DNA of 9,494 nt, from the NCBI GenBank assembly GCA_029573365.1, contig JAKQGD010000553.1:1-9494 (forward strand). The letters are read 5' to 3'. This document shows positions 1 to 6,765 of the stretch, piece after piece (positions within the stretch are counted from its first letter, which is position 1; each line of letters begins with the position of its first letter). A program made the position numbers and the translations under genes. The stretch comes from Bacteroidota bacterium (GTDB lineage: Bacteria; Bacteroidota; Bacteroidia; Chitinophagales; Saprospiraceae). The notes under the pieces are model-generated. The model saw nothing but the letters and a program-made list of their open reading frames with translations, searched no databases and was not told the origin of the DNA.

Positions 1-1
1 A

Positions 2-2368
2 ATTTCTGATCAACCTACCGCTGAAAAATTGAAAGATGGATCCCCTTGTTCTACACAAACTGGTAATGGGGACACGTTTGTTAATCTATATTCTCTTCTC
101 AAGCCTGGATACTCCAACGGCGGAACATGGACACAAATTAGCCCAGCAACCCCTCAGCTAACAATACCGGTTACAGGATTAGTTGATTTTGTAGGCCTGC
201 CTGTCAATTCTGTTTTTGGGTTTAGATATACCGTATCTGCTTCAGATCCTTGTCAGGACGCCGTAGCCGATGTAATTGTCAATGTAAAGGATTGTAATTG
301 CCCAGATACAGAAATCAATTGTCTAAACTGTAAGCTTTGTAATGACGCTGGTTTGCTCGATCTCACCACTACCATAAATAATCCGACTACTATCGGTACA
401 GGCACTTGGTCAGTGACAGACCCAGATGGTAACAATATTACGCTTGTCAATGGTATCATCTTAGATGCTAAAGACCTTGCTCAAGGCCCATATAATGTTA
501 GGTACACCTTAAATCCTGCACCTTCCGGAAGTTGTCCAAAGTTTGATGAATTTGGCATTACCATTGAAACGAAGGATGAGGCAGTTATTAAGCCTGATAC
601 TTTAGTGTGTAACGGAGACCAAGGTATAACCTCCTTTAATTTATCATCAATGTTCCTGTCTGGTGCCAGTGGACAATGGTTTGATGCTGATGGAACTCAA
701 ATTTTAAACTATAATCTGTCAATTGCAGGTTTGCCTGAAGGTACAATGCTGAGCTATACATATGTTATTGACAATGCAGATCCCTGTCTGGACAACAGCT
801 ACCCAATTGTCATAAACATCACCGCAAACTGCAATTGTCAATCTATCAATCTGGGTACCATACCTGAAATCTGTACCAATGCCGGCACCCTCGACCTCAA
901 GCAATTTAGCGATCCGAAGCCGGGTACCTGGTCAGCAGCCAGTCCGGCACTGGTTATCACCAATGGTGTACTGGATCTGACTAACGTACCTGCAGCAGTA
1001 TACCAGCTCACGTACACGCTTACCAACCCTGAGCCCAACTGTCCTACAACAAAGACGGCCAACATTACGGTCTCTAATCCGAAGTCAGCAGGAACAGCCA
1101 GGGGTGCAGAATTTTGTGTCGGGGCTTCAGACAAAGTGAAACTTTTTGACAGGCTTGACGCGGAAGACGGCGGAGGAATATGGTCCATGGTAATGGGGAA
1201 CTCCACTGGATTTAATGCAGATTCAGCATATTTCGAGCTCACGGGTGTTGTACCTGGCACCTACGTTTTCAAATATGCCTTTGCCAATCAGGCTCCATGT
1301 CCAAACGACGAAGAGGAGGTGACCATCATCATCAATGATCTCCCTGTTGCGGATGCAGGTACAGACAAAAACATTGACTGTACAGTGCAGACAGCTGTCC
1401 TGGGTACAGACAATACATCTGCGGGCACAAACATCCTGTACGAATGGAAACTCGATGGCGTAGTGATTGCCACCACCAAAAATTACACGGCCAATCAGGG
1501 CGGAGATTATACACTGACTGTTCAGGATACTTCCACCAACTGTTCTGCTTCAGACATAGTCAAAGTAATCCAGGCTGACGATCTGCCGATTTTTGACGTA
1601 GATGTAGATACCATAGCCTGTTTTGGCCAGAGGGCAACAATTACGGTGAGCAACATAAGAGGTGGACAGACTCCTTACCAGATATCATTTGACGGAGGAA
1701 CCACGTATGGTACTACACTTGTGGCGTCAAACCTCAGGGCCGGCAGCTACAAAGTCCTGGTCAAAGATGCCAACGGCTGTGTGAATGACCAGCTTCCAGC
1801 CATCGTCATAGTGGAGCCGCCATTGTTTGCCGTCAATCTGGGCAATGACTTCATCCTCAAACTGGGAGAAGACTCACTGCTTACCATCAAGGGTCAATAC
1901 AATGAGGCCACGGCACAGAGCGTCACCTGGAAGGCCAATGGACTGGAGGTAATTTCTGCCAAAGATATGCCTGAACTGGCAGTAGCCCCACAGGAGGATA
2001 CCGAGTACGAGGTAACAGTGGTCAACCAAAGCGGATGTATTGCTACAGACAACCTCAGGATATCCATACAGCGGGTCAAGCCCGAATGTGTGCCCAATAT
2101 CTTTACGCCCAATAACGTCGATGGCAACAACTACTTCAGCATCAACTGCGACGAGGTAGACCGTGTAACCAAATACAGGATCTATGACCGATGGGGCAAC
2201 CTGATTTTCACCGGCGAAAACCTGCTTACCAGCGAGCCACAAACCTTCTGGGATGGCAAGTTTAAAGGCAAGCCTGTAGTGCCCGGAGTTTATGTATACT
2301 ACTTAGAAATGCTCTTTAAGGACGGCAGCACCGAAAAGCGTGGAGGTGACGTGACCGTACTCAGATAA
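2..2368 (+). CDS. Large repeat-containing T9SS secreted/surface protein, 5' end outside the window
   Basis: The frame is open from the first bases, with no start needed before position 29, so this is the C-terminal 788 residues of a longer protein. Five modules of about 55-60 residues recur (roughly 40-97, 135-190, 225-276, 305-358, 390-445 in visible numbering), each with a G-x-W near the start, a P-G-x-Y/x-Y-x-Y strand and a late P-C/C-P; Cys-rich joints such as DCNCP and NCNCQ separate some of them. A PKD-like Ig module follows (about 446-525), then a SprB-type repeat (about 535-605, CFG ... GGQTPYQISFDGG ... AGSYKVLVKDANGC). The end (about 695-788) is a type B gliding-motility-associated sorting domain: VPNIFTPNNVDGNNYF, YRIYDRWGNLIF, F-W-D-G, PGVYVYYLE. 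Family knowledge says such proteins cross the outer membrane by T9SS and are surface-attached or released. An adhesin role is inferred. GC content rises about 10 points near 840-900. Confidence 0.9.
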   Translation: MSDQPTAEKLKDGSPCSTQTGNGDTFVNLYSLLKPGYSNGGTWTQISPATPQLTIPVTGLVDFVGLPVNSVFGFRYTVSASDPCQDAVADVIVNVKDCNCPDTEINCLNCKLCNDAGLLDLTTTINNPTTIGTGTWSVTDPDGNNITLVNGIILDAKDLAQGPYNVRYTLNPAPSGSCPKFDEFGITIETKDEAVIKPDTLVCNGDQGITSFNLSSMFLSGASGQWFDADGTQILNYNLSIAGLPEGTMLSYTYVIDNADPCLDNSYPIVINITANCNCQSINLGTIPEICTNAGTLDLKQFSDPKPGTWSAASPALVITNGVLDLTNVPAAVYQLTYTLTNPEPNCPTTKTANITVSNPKSAGTARGAEFCVGASDKVKLFDRLDAEDGGGIWSMVMGNSTGFNADSAYFELTGVVPGTYVFKYAFANQAPCPNDEEEVTIIINDLPVADAGTDKNIDCTVQTAVLGTDNTSAGTNILYEWKLDGVVIATTKNYTANQGGDYTLTVQDTSTNCSASDIVKVIQADDLPIFDVDVDTIACFGQRATITVSNIRGGQTPYQISFDGGTTYGTTLVASNLRAGSYKVLVKDANGCVNDQLPAIVIVEPPLFAVNLGNDFILKLGEDSLLTIKGQYNEATAQSVTWKANGLEVISAKDMPELAVAPQEDTEYEVTVVNQSGCIATDNLRISIQRVKPECVPNIFTPNNVDGNNYFSINCDEVDRVTKYRIYDRWGNLIFTGENLLTSEPQTFWDGKFKGKPVVPGVYVYYLEMLFKDGSTEKRGGDVTVLR

Positions 2369-2385
2369 CAGACCCAGGTCTACAT

Positions 2386-2426
2386 AAAAAGAAAGGGGCG
2401 GCAAAATTTGCCGCCCCTTTCTTTTT
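2386..2426. terminator. Strong bidirectional intrinsic terminator
   Basis: Twenty bases on each side of position 2406 are perfectly complementary, giving a stem with the GC-rich core GGGGCGGC/GCCGCCCC, flanked by an A run on the left and a T run on the right. In RNA the A/T pairs at the tip would open into a small loop. The hairpin lies 18 nt after the stop of the adhesin and 17 nt beyond the stop of the converging universal stress gene, and each transcript reads into a U tract, so it can end both. Confidence 0.9.
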
Positions 2427-2443
2427 TAATCTTACCACCCTTG

Positions 2444-3244
2444 CTAATCTGGCAGGAGAAGCACTGGGATGTTGGAGACAAATAACTCAGAAACAGAATG
2501 TGTCTCAAAAAACAAGCGTTCCAAAAAGCTGTGCTTTCTGCCTACCATTGCTAAAATACCAACATTGTTGTTGTCAACAAAATGTTTGATCTCCATAACC
2601 GGGTCACTTCCCGGAATTTCTATAATCTCATCCACAATACCTGCAAGCATACCTGTATTGGCATTAAACTTTATTTTCTCCCCGTTCTTGCTGACATGTA
2701 TGACATCAACACTGACGCCTGGCGTCTTTTTCATTTCCCTGAGCAGAGCTATAGAGTGCTGATTTCCAATGCCATGACTGTCCAAAGCCAGAAGTATTCT
2801 GTTGCCATCAAAACTCTGTCTGGAAGCAAATGGTATAGCCAGAACTGGGATGGTCGATGATTGAAAAAACTTGCGTGTAATACTGCCCATAAAAACATTG
2901 GCCATACTCGAACTGCCTTTTGTACCCATAACAATCAGGTCAATACCCGATTTACGGGCATAGTCAAGTATAGAGACACTGGTATTGCCCTGTACTACTA
3001 CGGTCTCAGGCTCAATGCCTGTAGTAACGAGGGGTTTATATTTGCCGGCAAAATATCTGAGGTCATCAGTGAGTGCCTCCTGTATCTTCTCATCAAGAGA
3101 CCTTAAAGCCCCGGTCACGACAGGCACCTTGTAAGATGCTATCAAAACCAGACCTGCGTTTAAGGCATTAGCCAGATGGACACCGTATTCAGCTGCATAT
3201 TCAGCATTGGCAGAAAAATCTGTAGGACACAAAATCTTTAACAT
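2444..3244 (-). CDS. Universal stress protein, two UspA domains (266 aa)
   Basis: Cytoplasmic tandem-domain universal stress protein. Domain 1 (about 1-138) begins with the classic first strand MLKILCPTDFS, with the adenine-contacting Asp at D9, and holds the full ATP-binding signature G-x2-G-x9-G-S at G107, G110, G120, S121 (VMGTKGSSSMANVFMGS), followed by the final strand IPVLAIP. Domain 2 (about 148-265) keeps the fold landmarks (RILLALD, AMVGRKHSF, IPVLLLPD) but lacks the second glycine and the G-S of the signature, so it probably does not bind ATP. This is the usual Bacteroidota arrangement of one binding and one degenerate domain. It lies 27 nt downstream of the other universal stress gene on the same strand with no terminator between them, so it is probably co-transcribed. 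ATG start with no clear ribosome binding site. The specific stress or partner cannot be read from sequence. Confidence 0.93.
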   Translation of the reverse strand: MLKILCPTDFSANAEYAAEYGVHLANALNAGLVLIASYKVPVVTGALRSLDEKIQEALTDDLRYFAGKYKPLVTTGIEPETVVVQGNTSVSILDYARKSGIDLIVMGTKGSSSMANVFMGSITRKFFQSSTIPVLAIPFASRQSFDGNRILLALDSHGIGNQHSIALLREMKKTPGVSVDVIHVSKNGEKIKFNANTGMLAGIVDEIIEIPGSDPVMEIKHFVDNNNVGILAMVGRKHSFLERLFFETHSVSELFVSNIPVLLLPD

Positions 3245-3271
3245 AAGTACGAGTTTATAGATTGTAAAAAA

Positions 3272-4123
3272 TTATTTTTTGTCTGAGGGCGGGTTTTCTT
3301 CCAGCACCATCACTGGAAGATGGATGCCTTCTGCTGTAGTCAGACTGACTGACCTGCTGAAAAGCGAATTGAGAAAACTTTTTTTCCTGTGCACCATTAC
3401 CAACATATCTGCCTTTTCGAAAATCGAATAATCAACGATAGATTGCACTATGTCGCCACCGTATATATTTTTGACTTCAAAGGCAAAATCTGGTTCGCGG
3501 TGTTTAAAAACTTCTCTGATTACAGCATCACGGGTACTGTCTATGCTTCGGTCATCTTCCTTGACGTGGATAAAATCCGTGCTCGCCTTGAAAAAAGAAT
3601 TGAATTTTATATATCTGTCAATGGATTCGTCAAAATCCGTGCTGTCATCGATGGTGTAAATCACCTTCTCGGGCTTAATCCACCTGGTATTTTCGTGAAT
3701 CAGAATCACAGGGCACCTTGTCTGCTTTGTCACTATGGCCGAAGTGGTACCAAGAACCCTCTCGATTAGGCTGTTACTGTCCCTGGTGCCGCATATTACG
3801 TAATCAAAACCCTGGTCATTGGCATAGTCAGCAATGGTAAATCCCGCCACCCCAAACCGTACCTCAGCTTTGCATCTAACTTTGTCTTCGTCTTTTTCCA
3901 TCCTGGCAAAGTACTGGTGCACAAAATCTGACAACCGCCTTGATGCTGCATCGTGAGACGCATCCATGGTATCTAAAAACATCGAGTCAGATGTGGCAAA
4001 ACTTCCATTAATCACATGCAAAACTGTCAATTCCGCCTTCATAACCTCCGCCATTTCTACCGCATAATTAAATGCAGAAAAAGAAACTTTTGTAAAATCC
4101 AAGGGAACTAAAATCCTGATCAT
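3272..4123 (-). CDS. Universal stress protein, two UspA domains (283 aa)
   Basis: First gene of the two-gene minus-strand unit. The frame extends to an in-frame ATG at 4165, but I place the start at the ATG at 4123: family homology begins exactly there (MIRILVPLDFT), and a TAnnTTTG box at 4151-4144 would put the transcript start downstream of 4165. Domain 1 (about 1-145) ends with a signature-like loop VICGTRDSNSLIERVLGTTS, but the middle glycine is Asp (G112-x2-D115-x9-G125-T), so ATP binding is doubtful. Domain 2 (about 153-276) includes KVIYTIDDS and VMVHRKKSFLNSLF, with no glycine signature. Compared with its downstream neighbour, neither domain has an intact motif, which suggests a structural or regulatory partner role; that is inference. 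The C-terminus ends in a charged tail (PPSDKK). Confidence 0.9.
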   Translation of the reverse strand: MIRILVPLDFTKVSFSAFNYAVEMAEVMKAELTVLHVINGSFATSDSMFLDTMDASHDAASRRLSDFVHQYFARMEKDEDKVRCKAEVRFGVAGFTIADYANDQGFDYVICGTRDSNSLIERVLGTTSAIVTKQTRCPVILIHENTRWIKPEKVIYTIDDSTDFDESIDRYIKFNSFFKASTDFIHVKEDDRSIDSTRDAVIREVFKHREPDFAFEVKNIYGGDIVQSIVDYSIFEKADMLVMVHRKKSFLNSLFSRSVSLTTAEGIHLPVMVLEENPPSDKK

Positions 4124-4143
4124 CGCTGTATTTTTATTTATTT

Positions 4144-4151
4144 CAAAATTA
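4144..4151 (-). promoter_or_regulatory. -7 box (TAATTTTG) of the universal stress operon
   Basis: Read on the minus strand, 4151 to 4144 is TAATTTTG, an exact match to the Bacteroidota -7 consensus TAnnTTTG, ending 20 nt before the ATG at 4123. No convincing -33 TTG is seen; that region holds an inverted repeat instead. It supports the shorter start. Confidence 0.45.
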
Positions 4152-4163
4152 ATTAAATACTTC

Positions 4164-4180
4164 ACTCATTCTAGATGAGT
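4164..4180. repeat. Inverted repeat ACTCAT-N5-ATGAGT, possible operator
   Basis: Perfect 6-bp arms separated by TCTAG, located 12 bp upstream of the -7 box of the universal stress operon, where the -33 element would lie. The size and symmetry would suit a dimeric regulator. No regulator family is identified, and a 6-bp inverted repeat can arise by chance. Confidence 0.35.
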
Positions 4181-4321
4181 AATATTACCGCCCGGTGTGA
4201 CCTGTGTCATTGGTTCTGAGTCTCCCACCCCGTTTTGGGCAGGTACCACAAGTTTTATCGTTTTTGACGAATATTTAGGTGCGTTTATCTAAGTCTTAGC
4301 CTTTTCCCATCAGGACTTTTA

Positions 4322-4329
4322 TTATTTTG
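4322..4329 (+). promoter_or_regulatory. Near-consensus -7 box before the ABC permease
   Basis: TTATTTTG matches TAnnTTTG at all but the second base and ends 24 nt before the ATG at 4354. It overlaps the TTG at 4327 that would otherwise be a candidate start, and so favours the downstream ATG. The remainder of the divergent region, about 4181-4320, shows no other clear signal. Confidence 0.3.
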
Positions 4330-4353
4330 CATATATTTACTGCCGATAGTCTT

Positions 4354-5607
4354 ATGATTGTTTTTATAAAAATAATATGGGAAAGCCTGGCCCAGGCCAT
4401 GGGTTCTTTGAGGAGCAACAAACTCAGAACCTTTCTGTCACTATTGGGCATAACCATCGGTATATTCTGCATTATAGCTGTCAAGTCTGCCGTAGATTCG
4501 CTCCAGTCAAATATCGTGGATGGATTTAACGAACTGGGAAGCGATGTCATCTACTTAGATAAAATGCCCTGGAACGAGGACCCCGGTCAGAATTACTGGA
4601 AATATGCCAAAAGACCTGACCCATCGTATGACGATTATAAAGCTATTAAACACAAATCCAAGCTGGCAGAATCTACGGCTTTTACCATCTTTACTGGTGG
4701 ACGCACCATCAAACATCTTTCGTCTGCAGTTTCCAATGCTTTTATCATGGGTTCTACTTTTGAGTATGCAGCATTGCAGAATATGAAAATTACCGAAGGC
4801 AGGTATCTCACAACCCTGGAATACGAAAACGGAGCAAATAAGGTAATCCTTGGATACAAGGTGTACAATGAGTTATTTCAGGGCATTGACGGCATCGGAC
4901 GCGAAGTCAAGCTTTTTGGCCAGGATTTTCAGGTCATCGGTTATCTGGAGTCCGAGGGGGACAATGCGTTTAATTTTCTCAATTTTGACGATGTGATATG
5001 GATGGGTTTTAACACCATTAAGAAATATGTAAATACGAAAGATGAATCCAATGTGGGCCGCATGCTCAATATCAAGGCAAACAAAGGTGGAGATCTCCAG
5101 GAACTTAAGGGTGAAATTGCCTCAATCATTAGGTCGGAAAGAAGGCTCAGGCCCATGGAAAAAGATAACTTTTCGCTCAATGAACTCTCTCTTCTTGCAC
5201 AGGTCCTGGACAATGTCTTTAAGGTGCTCAATATTGCTGGATTTATCATTGGCATCTTTGCCCTTGTGGTGGGAATGTTCAGCGTAGCCAATATCATGTT
5301 TGTTTCCGTCAAGGAACGAACCAGCATTATCGGCATCAAAAAAGCCATAGGAGCCAAGCGTTATGTCATTCTTATGGAGTTTTTACTGGAAGCCATCATA
5401 CTTTGTGTCATAGGGGGTATCATAGGCCTGGGCCTTGTTTTTATTACCCTCAAGCTCATATCCATGGCCATACCCTTTACCATGTTTATGTCTCCGGCCA
5501 ATATGCTCATAGGTGTACTGTCCTCAGTGATTGTGGGCATCATAGCGGGGATTCTTCCCGCTCTCAAGGCCTCAGGCATGGATCCTGTAGAAGCCATCAG
5601 AGCCTGA
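4354..5607 (+). CDS. MacB/FtsX-type ABC transporter permease (417 aa)
   Basis: Inner-membrane permease with the MacB-like periplasmic core plus FtsX domain layout: one N-terminal transmembrane helix (about 25-44, LRTFLSLLGITIGIFCIIAV), a large extracytoplasmic domain (about 46-285), then three helices (about 292-318, 341-370, 382-405). Family hallmarks are LRSNKLRTFLSLLGI at the N-terminus, the coupling-helix region KERTSIIGIKKAIGAKR (from about 320) and the terminal GILPALKASGMDPVEAIRA. I start at the ATG at 4354; a TTG at 4327 in the same frame is less likely because a -7-like box overlaps it. Relatives work with a LolD/MacB-type ATPase and often an HlyD-like adaptor in mechanotransmission (export of peptides or drugs, or lipoprotein handling). 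Neither partner is present in this window, and the next gene starts 132 nt away with its own promoter box, so it appears to be an orphan permease locally. The substrate is unknown. Confidence 0.9.
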   Translation: MIVFIKIIWESLAQAMGSLRSNKLRTFLSLLGITIGIFCIIAVKSAVDSLQSNIVDGFNELGSDVIYLDKMPWNEDPGQNYWKYAKRPDPSYDDYKAIKHKSKLAESTAFTIFTGGRTIKHLSSAVSNAFIMGSTFEYAALQNMKITEGRYLTTLEYENGANKVILGYKVYNELFQGIDGIGREVKLFGQDFQVIGYLESEGDNAFNFLNFDDVIWMGFNTIKKYVNTKDESNVGRMLNIKANKGGDLQELKGEIASIIRSERRLRPMEKDNFSLNELSLLAQVLDNVFKVLNIAGFIIGIFALVVGMFSVANIMFVSVKERTSIIGIKKAIGAKRYVILMEFLLEAIILCVIGGIIGLGLVFITLKLISMAIPFTMFMSPANMLIGVLSSVIVGIIAGILPALKASGMDPVEAIRA

Positions 5608-5712
5608 CAACCAGAGGCAGGGGACCGGGTCACCACCGTTATTGTTGGTTTTAATATGGCTTTACGCCAATAATTTTTTACCTGAAAACATACATTCAGT
5701 CCTGAAAAACTT

Positions 5713-5720
5713 TATTTTTG
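5713..5720 (+). promoter_or_regulatory. -7 box (TATTTTTG) of the first rhodanese gene
   Basis: Exact TAnnTTTG match ending 19 nt before the ATG at 5740. Two copies of CCTGAAAA (5681-5688 and 5701-5708) lie just upstream with a 20-bp period; no clear -33 TTG. Confidence 0.45.
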
Positions 5721-5739
5721 TCATGGAAATACCGAAAAT

Positions 5740-6150
5740 ATGTACAATCTCCTGAAACTTGGATCCTTGTTTTGTCTTCTGCTTACGGCAAATGTTATGT
5801 TCAGCCAAAATGCTCAAACCGTAAAACCAAGGATGATCGTGGAAAATGTCTATCAGGACATAGACCTTCCCCTCCTCCAAAAAGTAATGGGTCAGACTAA
5901 AAACTATACATTGATGGATGTACGTACGCCAGAAGAGATTGCCAATGGGAAAATAGGCAATGCTCTGGAAATGGATATCAGAAGGCCAGATTTCAGACAA
6001 GAGCTGGACAAACTGGACAAAAATAAACTTTACATAGTGTATTGTCACGCCGGCGGCAGAAGCACCACCGCTTCAAACATTATGAGGGAGTTAGGATTCA
6101 AGCAGGTGTATAACTTCACTCCCGGATACCGGGTATGGCCAAAGGAATAG
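5740..6150 (+). CDS. Exported single-domain rhodanese (136 aa)
   Basis: Small rhodanese-like sulfurtransferase. Residues 1-22 form a Sec signal peptide (short basic start, hydrophobic FCLLLTANVM, likely cut at FS-Q), so it should act in the periplasm. The rhodanese domain (about 38-134) has the DVRTPEE motif at D60-R62 and the active-site loop C102-H-A-G-G-R107 (C-x4-R), the usual length for PspE/GlpE-type single-domain enzymes. The catalytic Cys is present, so persulfide transfer is possible; donor and acceptor are unknown. The next gene, 88 nt downstream on the same strand, encodes a paralogue with an identical DVRTPEEIANGKIG block. A promoter box precedes this gene, and a weak hairpin follows it. 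ATG start chosen because it directly begins the signal peptide. Confidence 0.9.
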   Translation: MYNLLKLGSLFCLLLTANVMFSQNAQTVKPRMIVENVYQDIDLPLLQKVMGQTKNYTLMDVRTPEEIANGKIGNALEMDIRRPDFRQELDKLDKNKLYIVYCHAGGRSTTASNIMRELGFKQVYNFTPGYRVWPKE

Positions 6151-6160
6151 AATACTCGGT

Positions 6161-6181
6161 AACCCAGGTTACAGGGTTTTT
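6161..6181 (+). terminator. Possible weak terminator after the first rhodanese
   Basis: AACCC (6161-6165) can pair with GGGTT (6174-6178) around an 8-nt loop and runs into TTT. An overlapping alternative pairing is GTAACC/GGTTAC (6159-6172). The stem is short, so read-through into the second rhodanese is likely. Confidence 0.3.
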
Positions 6182-6194
6182 GTGTAGTTCGGAT

Positions 6195-6202
6195 TAATTT
6201 TG
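6195..6202 (+). promoter_or_regulatory. -7 box (TAATTTTG) of the second rhodanese gene
   Basis: Exact TAnnTTTG match ending 36 nt before the ATG at 6239. It overlaps the in-frame TTG at 6200, which therefore cannot be the start if this promoter is used. Confidence 0.45.
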
Positions 6203-6238
6203 TACCGGAATAATTCACATCAAATAAAACAAAATTTA

Positions 6239-6673
6239 ATGAACACAAAAATTCTCTTTTTCCTCTTGTCAGGCCTTTTATTTTTAGCTTCCTGTAAACC
6301 TAAAGCAGAAGAATCAGCAACCACCACAAACGAGGCTCCAGCCGAAACCACAACCCAGTCTGCCGATACACCCACAGACGTGGACATCAATATGGCCAGA
6401 GGTCTTATTGCCGGTAACCCTGAAATTGTCCTCCTCGATGTCAGGACACCGGAAGAAATCGCCAATGGAAAAATAGGCGAAGCCGTGGAACTGGATTTTA
6501 CAGACGAATCCTTCAAAACCAAGGTAGAAAATCTGGACAAAAACAAAGAATACATCGTCTACTGTGCAGCAGGTGGCCGCAGTGCCAAAGCTGTAGACAT
6601 GATGAAAAGTATGGGCTTTAACAGGATACACAATCTGCTGGGCGGATATACTGCCTGGACAGCCACCAAATAA
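6239..6673 (+). CDS. Rhodanese-domain lipoprotein (144 aa)
   Basis: Paralogue of the preceding gene, anchored rather than soluble. The N-terminus is a lipoprotein signal with lipobox L-A-S-C ending at C19 (FFLLSGLLFLASC), followed by a low-complexity Thr/Glu/Ala linker (about 22-48) and the rhodanese domain (about 50-142). D67-V-R69 begins the DVRTPEEIANGKIG block, and C109-A-A-G-G-R114 is the C-x4-R active loop; the GGYTAW end is typical of rhodaneses. I start at the ATG at 6239 because it begins the signal sequence; an upstream TTG at 6200 lies in the promoter box. It should sit in the periplasm on an inner- or outer-membrane leaflet; the acidic residues soon after the Cys do not decide which. 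Function is sulfur transfer or persulfide carriage in principle; the physiological partner is unknown. Confidence 0.92.
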   Translation: MNTKILFFLLSGLLFLASCKPKAEESATTTNEAPAETTTQSADTPTDVDINMARGLIAGNPEIVLLDVRTPEEIANGKIGEAVELDFTDESFKTKVENLDKNKEYIVYCAAGGRSAKAVDMMKSMGFNRIHNLLGGYTAWTATK

Positions 6674-6765
6674 TTTAGCACCGTCCATTTTACTTATTGA
6701 CTCCTGAATACTTCATGGAGACGCTATTGTATATATTCATTCATACATAGAAAATTATTTTAATT

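Noticed and set aside
838..1260. Minus-strand 140-codon frame in the adhesin
   Set aside because: Composition-driven shadow of the repeat-coding frame, with no recognisable domain.
2371..2380. GACCCAGGTC after the adhesin stop, sharing ACCCAGGT with 6161-6168 after the first rhodanese stop
   Set aside because: Only eight shared bases at two places; chance cannot be excluded and no element type fits.
2469..3106. Plus-strand open frames opposite the universal stress gene (97, 92 and 81 codons)
   Set aside because: They are antisense to a clear gene, overlap one another and show no family features.
4124..4165. N-terminal extension of the upstream universal stress protein to the ATG at 4165
   Set aside because: The 14 extra residues precede the invariant first strand, and the extension overlaps the TAATTTTG promoter box.
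5681..5708. Direct repeat CCTGAAAA x2 with 20-bp period before the first rhodanese
   Set aside because: Short and AT-rich, with only two copies; too weak to call a regulator site or array.
5662..6048. Minus-strand 128-codon frame opposite the first rhodanese
   Set aside because: Antisense shadow; it spans the promoter gap and the signal peptide region of a well-supported gene.
6121..6133. Palindrome CCCGG-ATA-CCGGG
   Set aside because: It lies inside the rhodanese coding sequence (PGYRVW) before the stop and has no following T run, so it is not a terminator.
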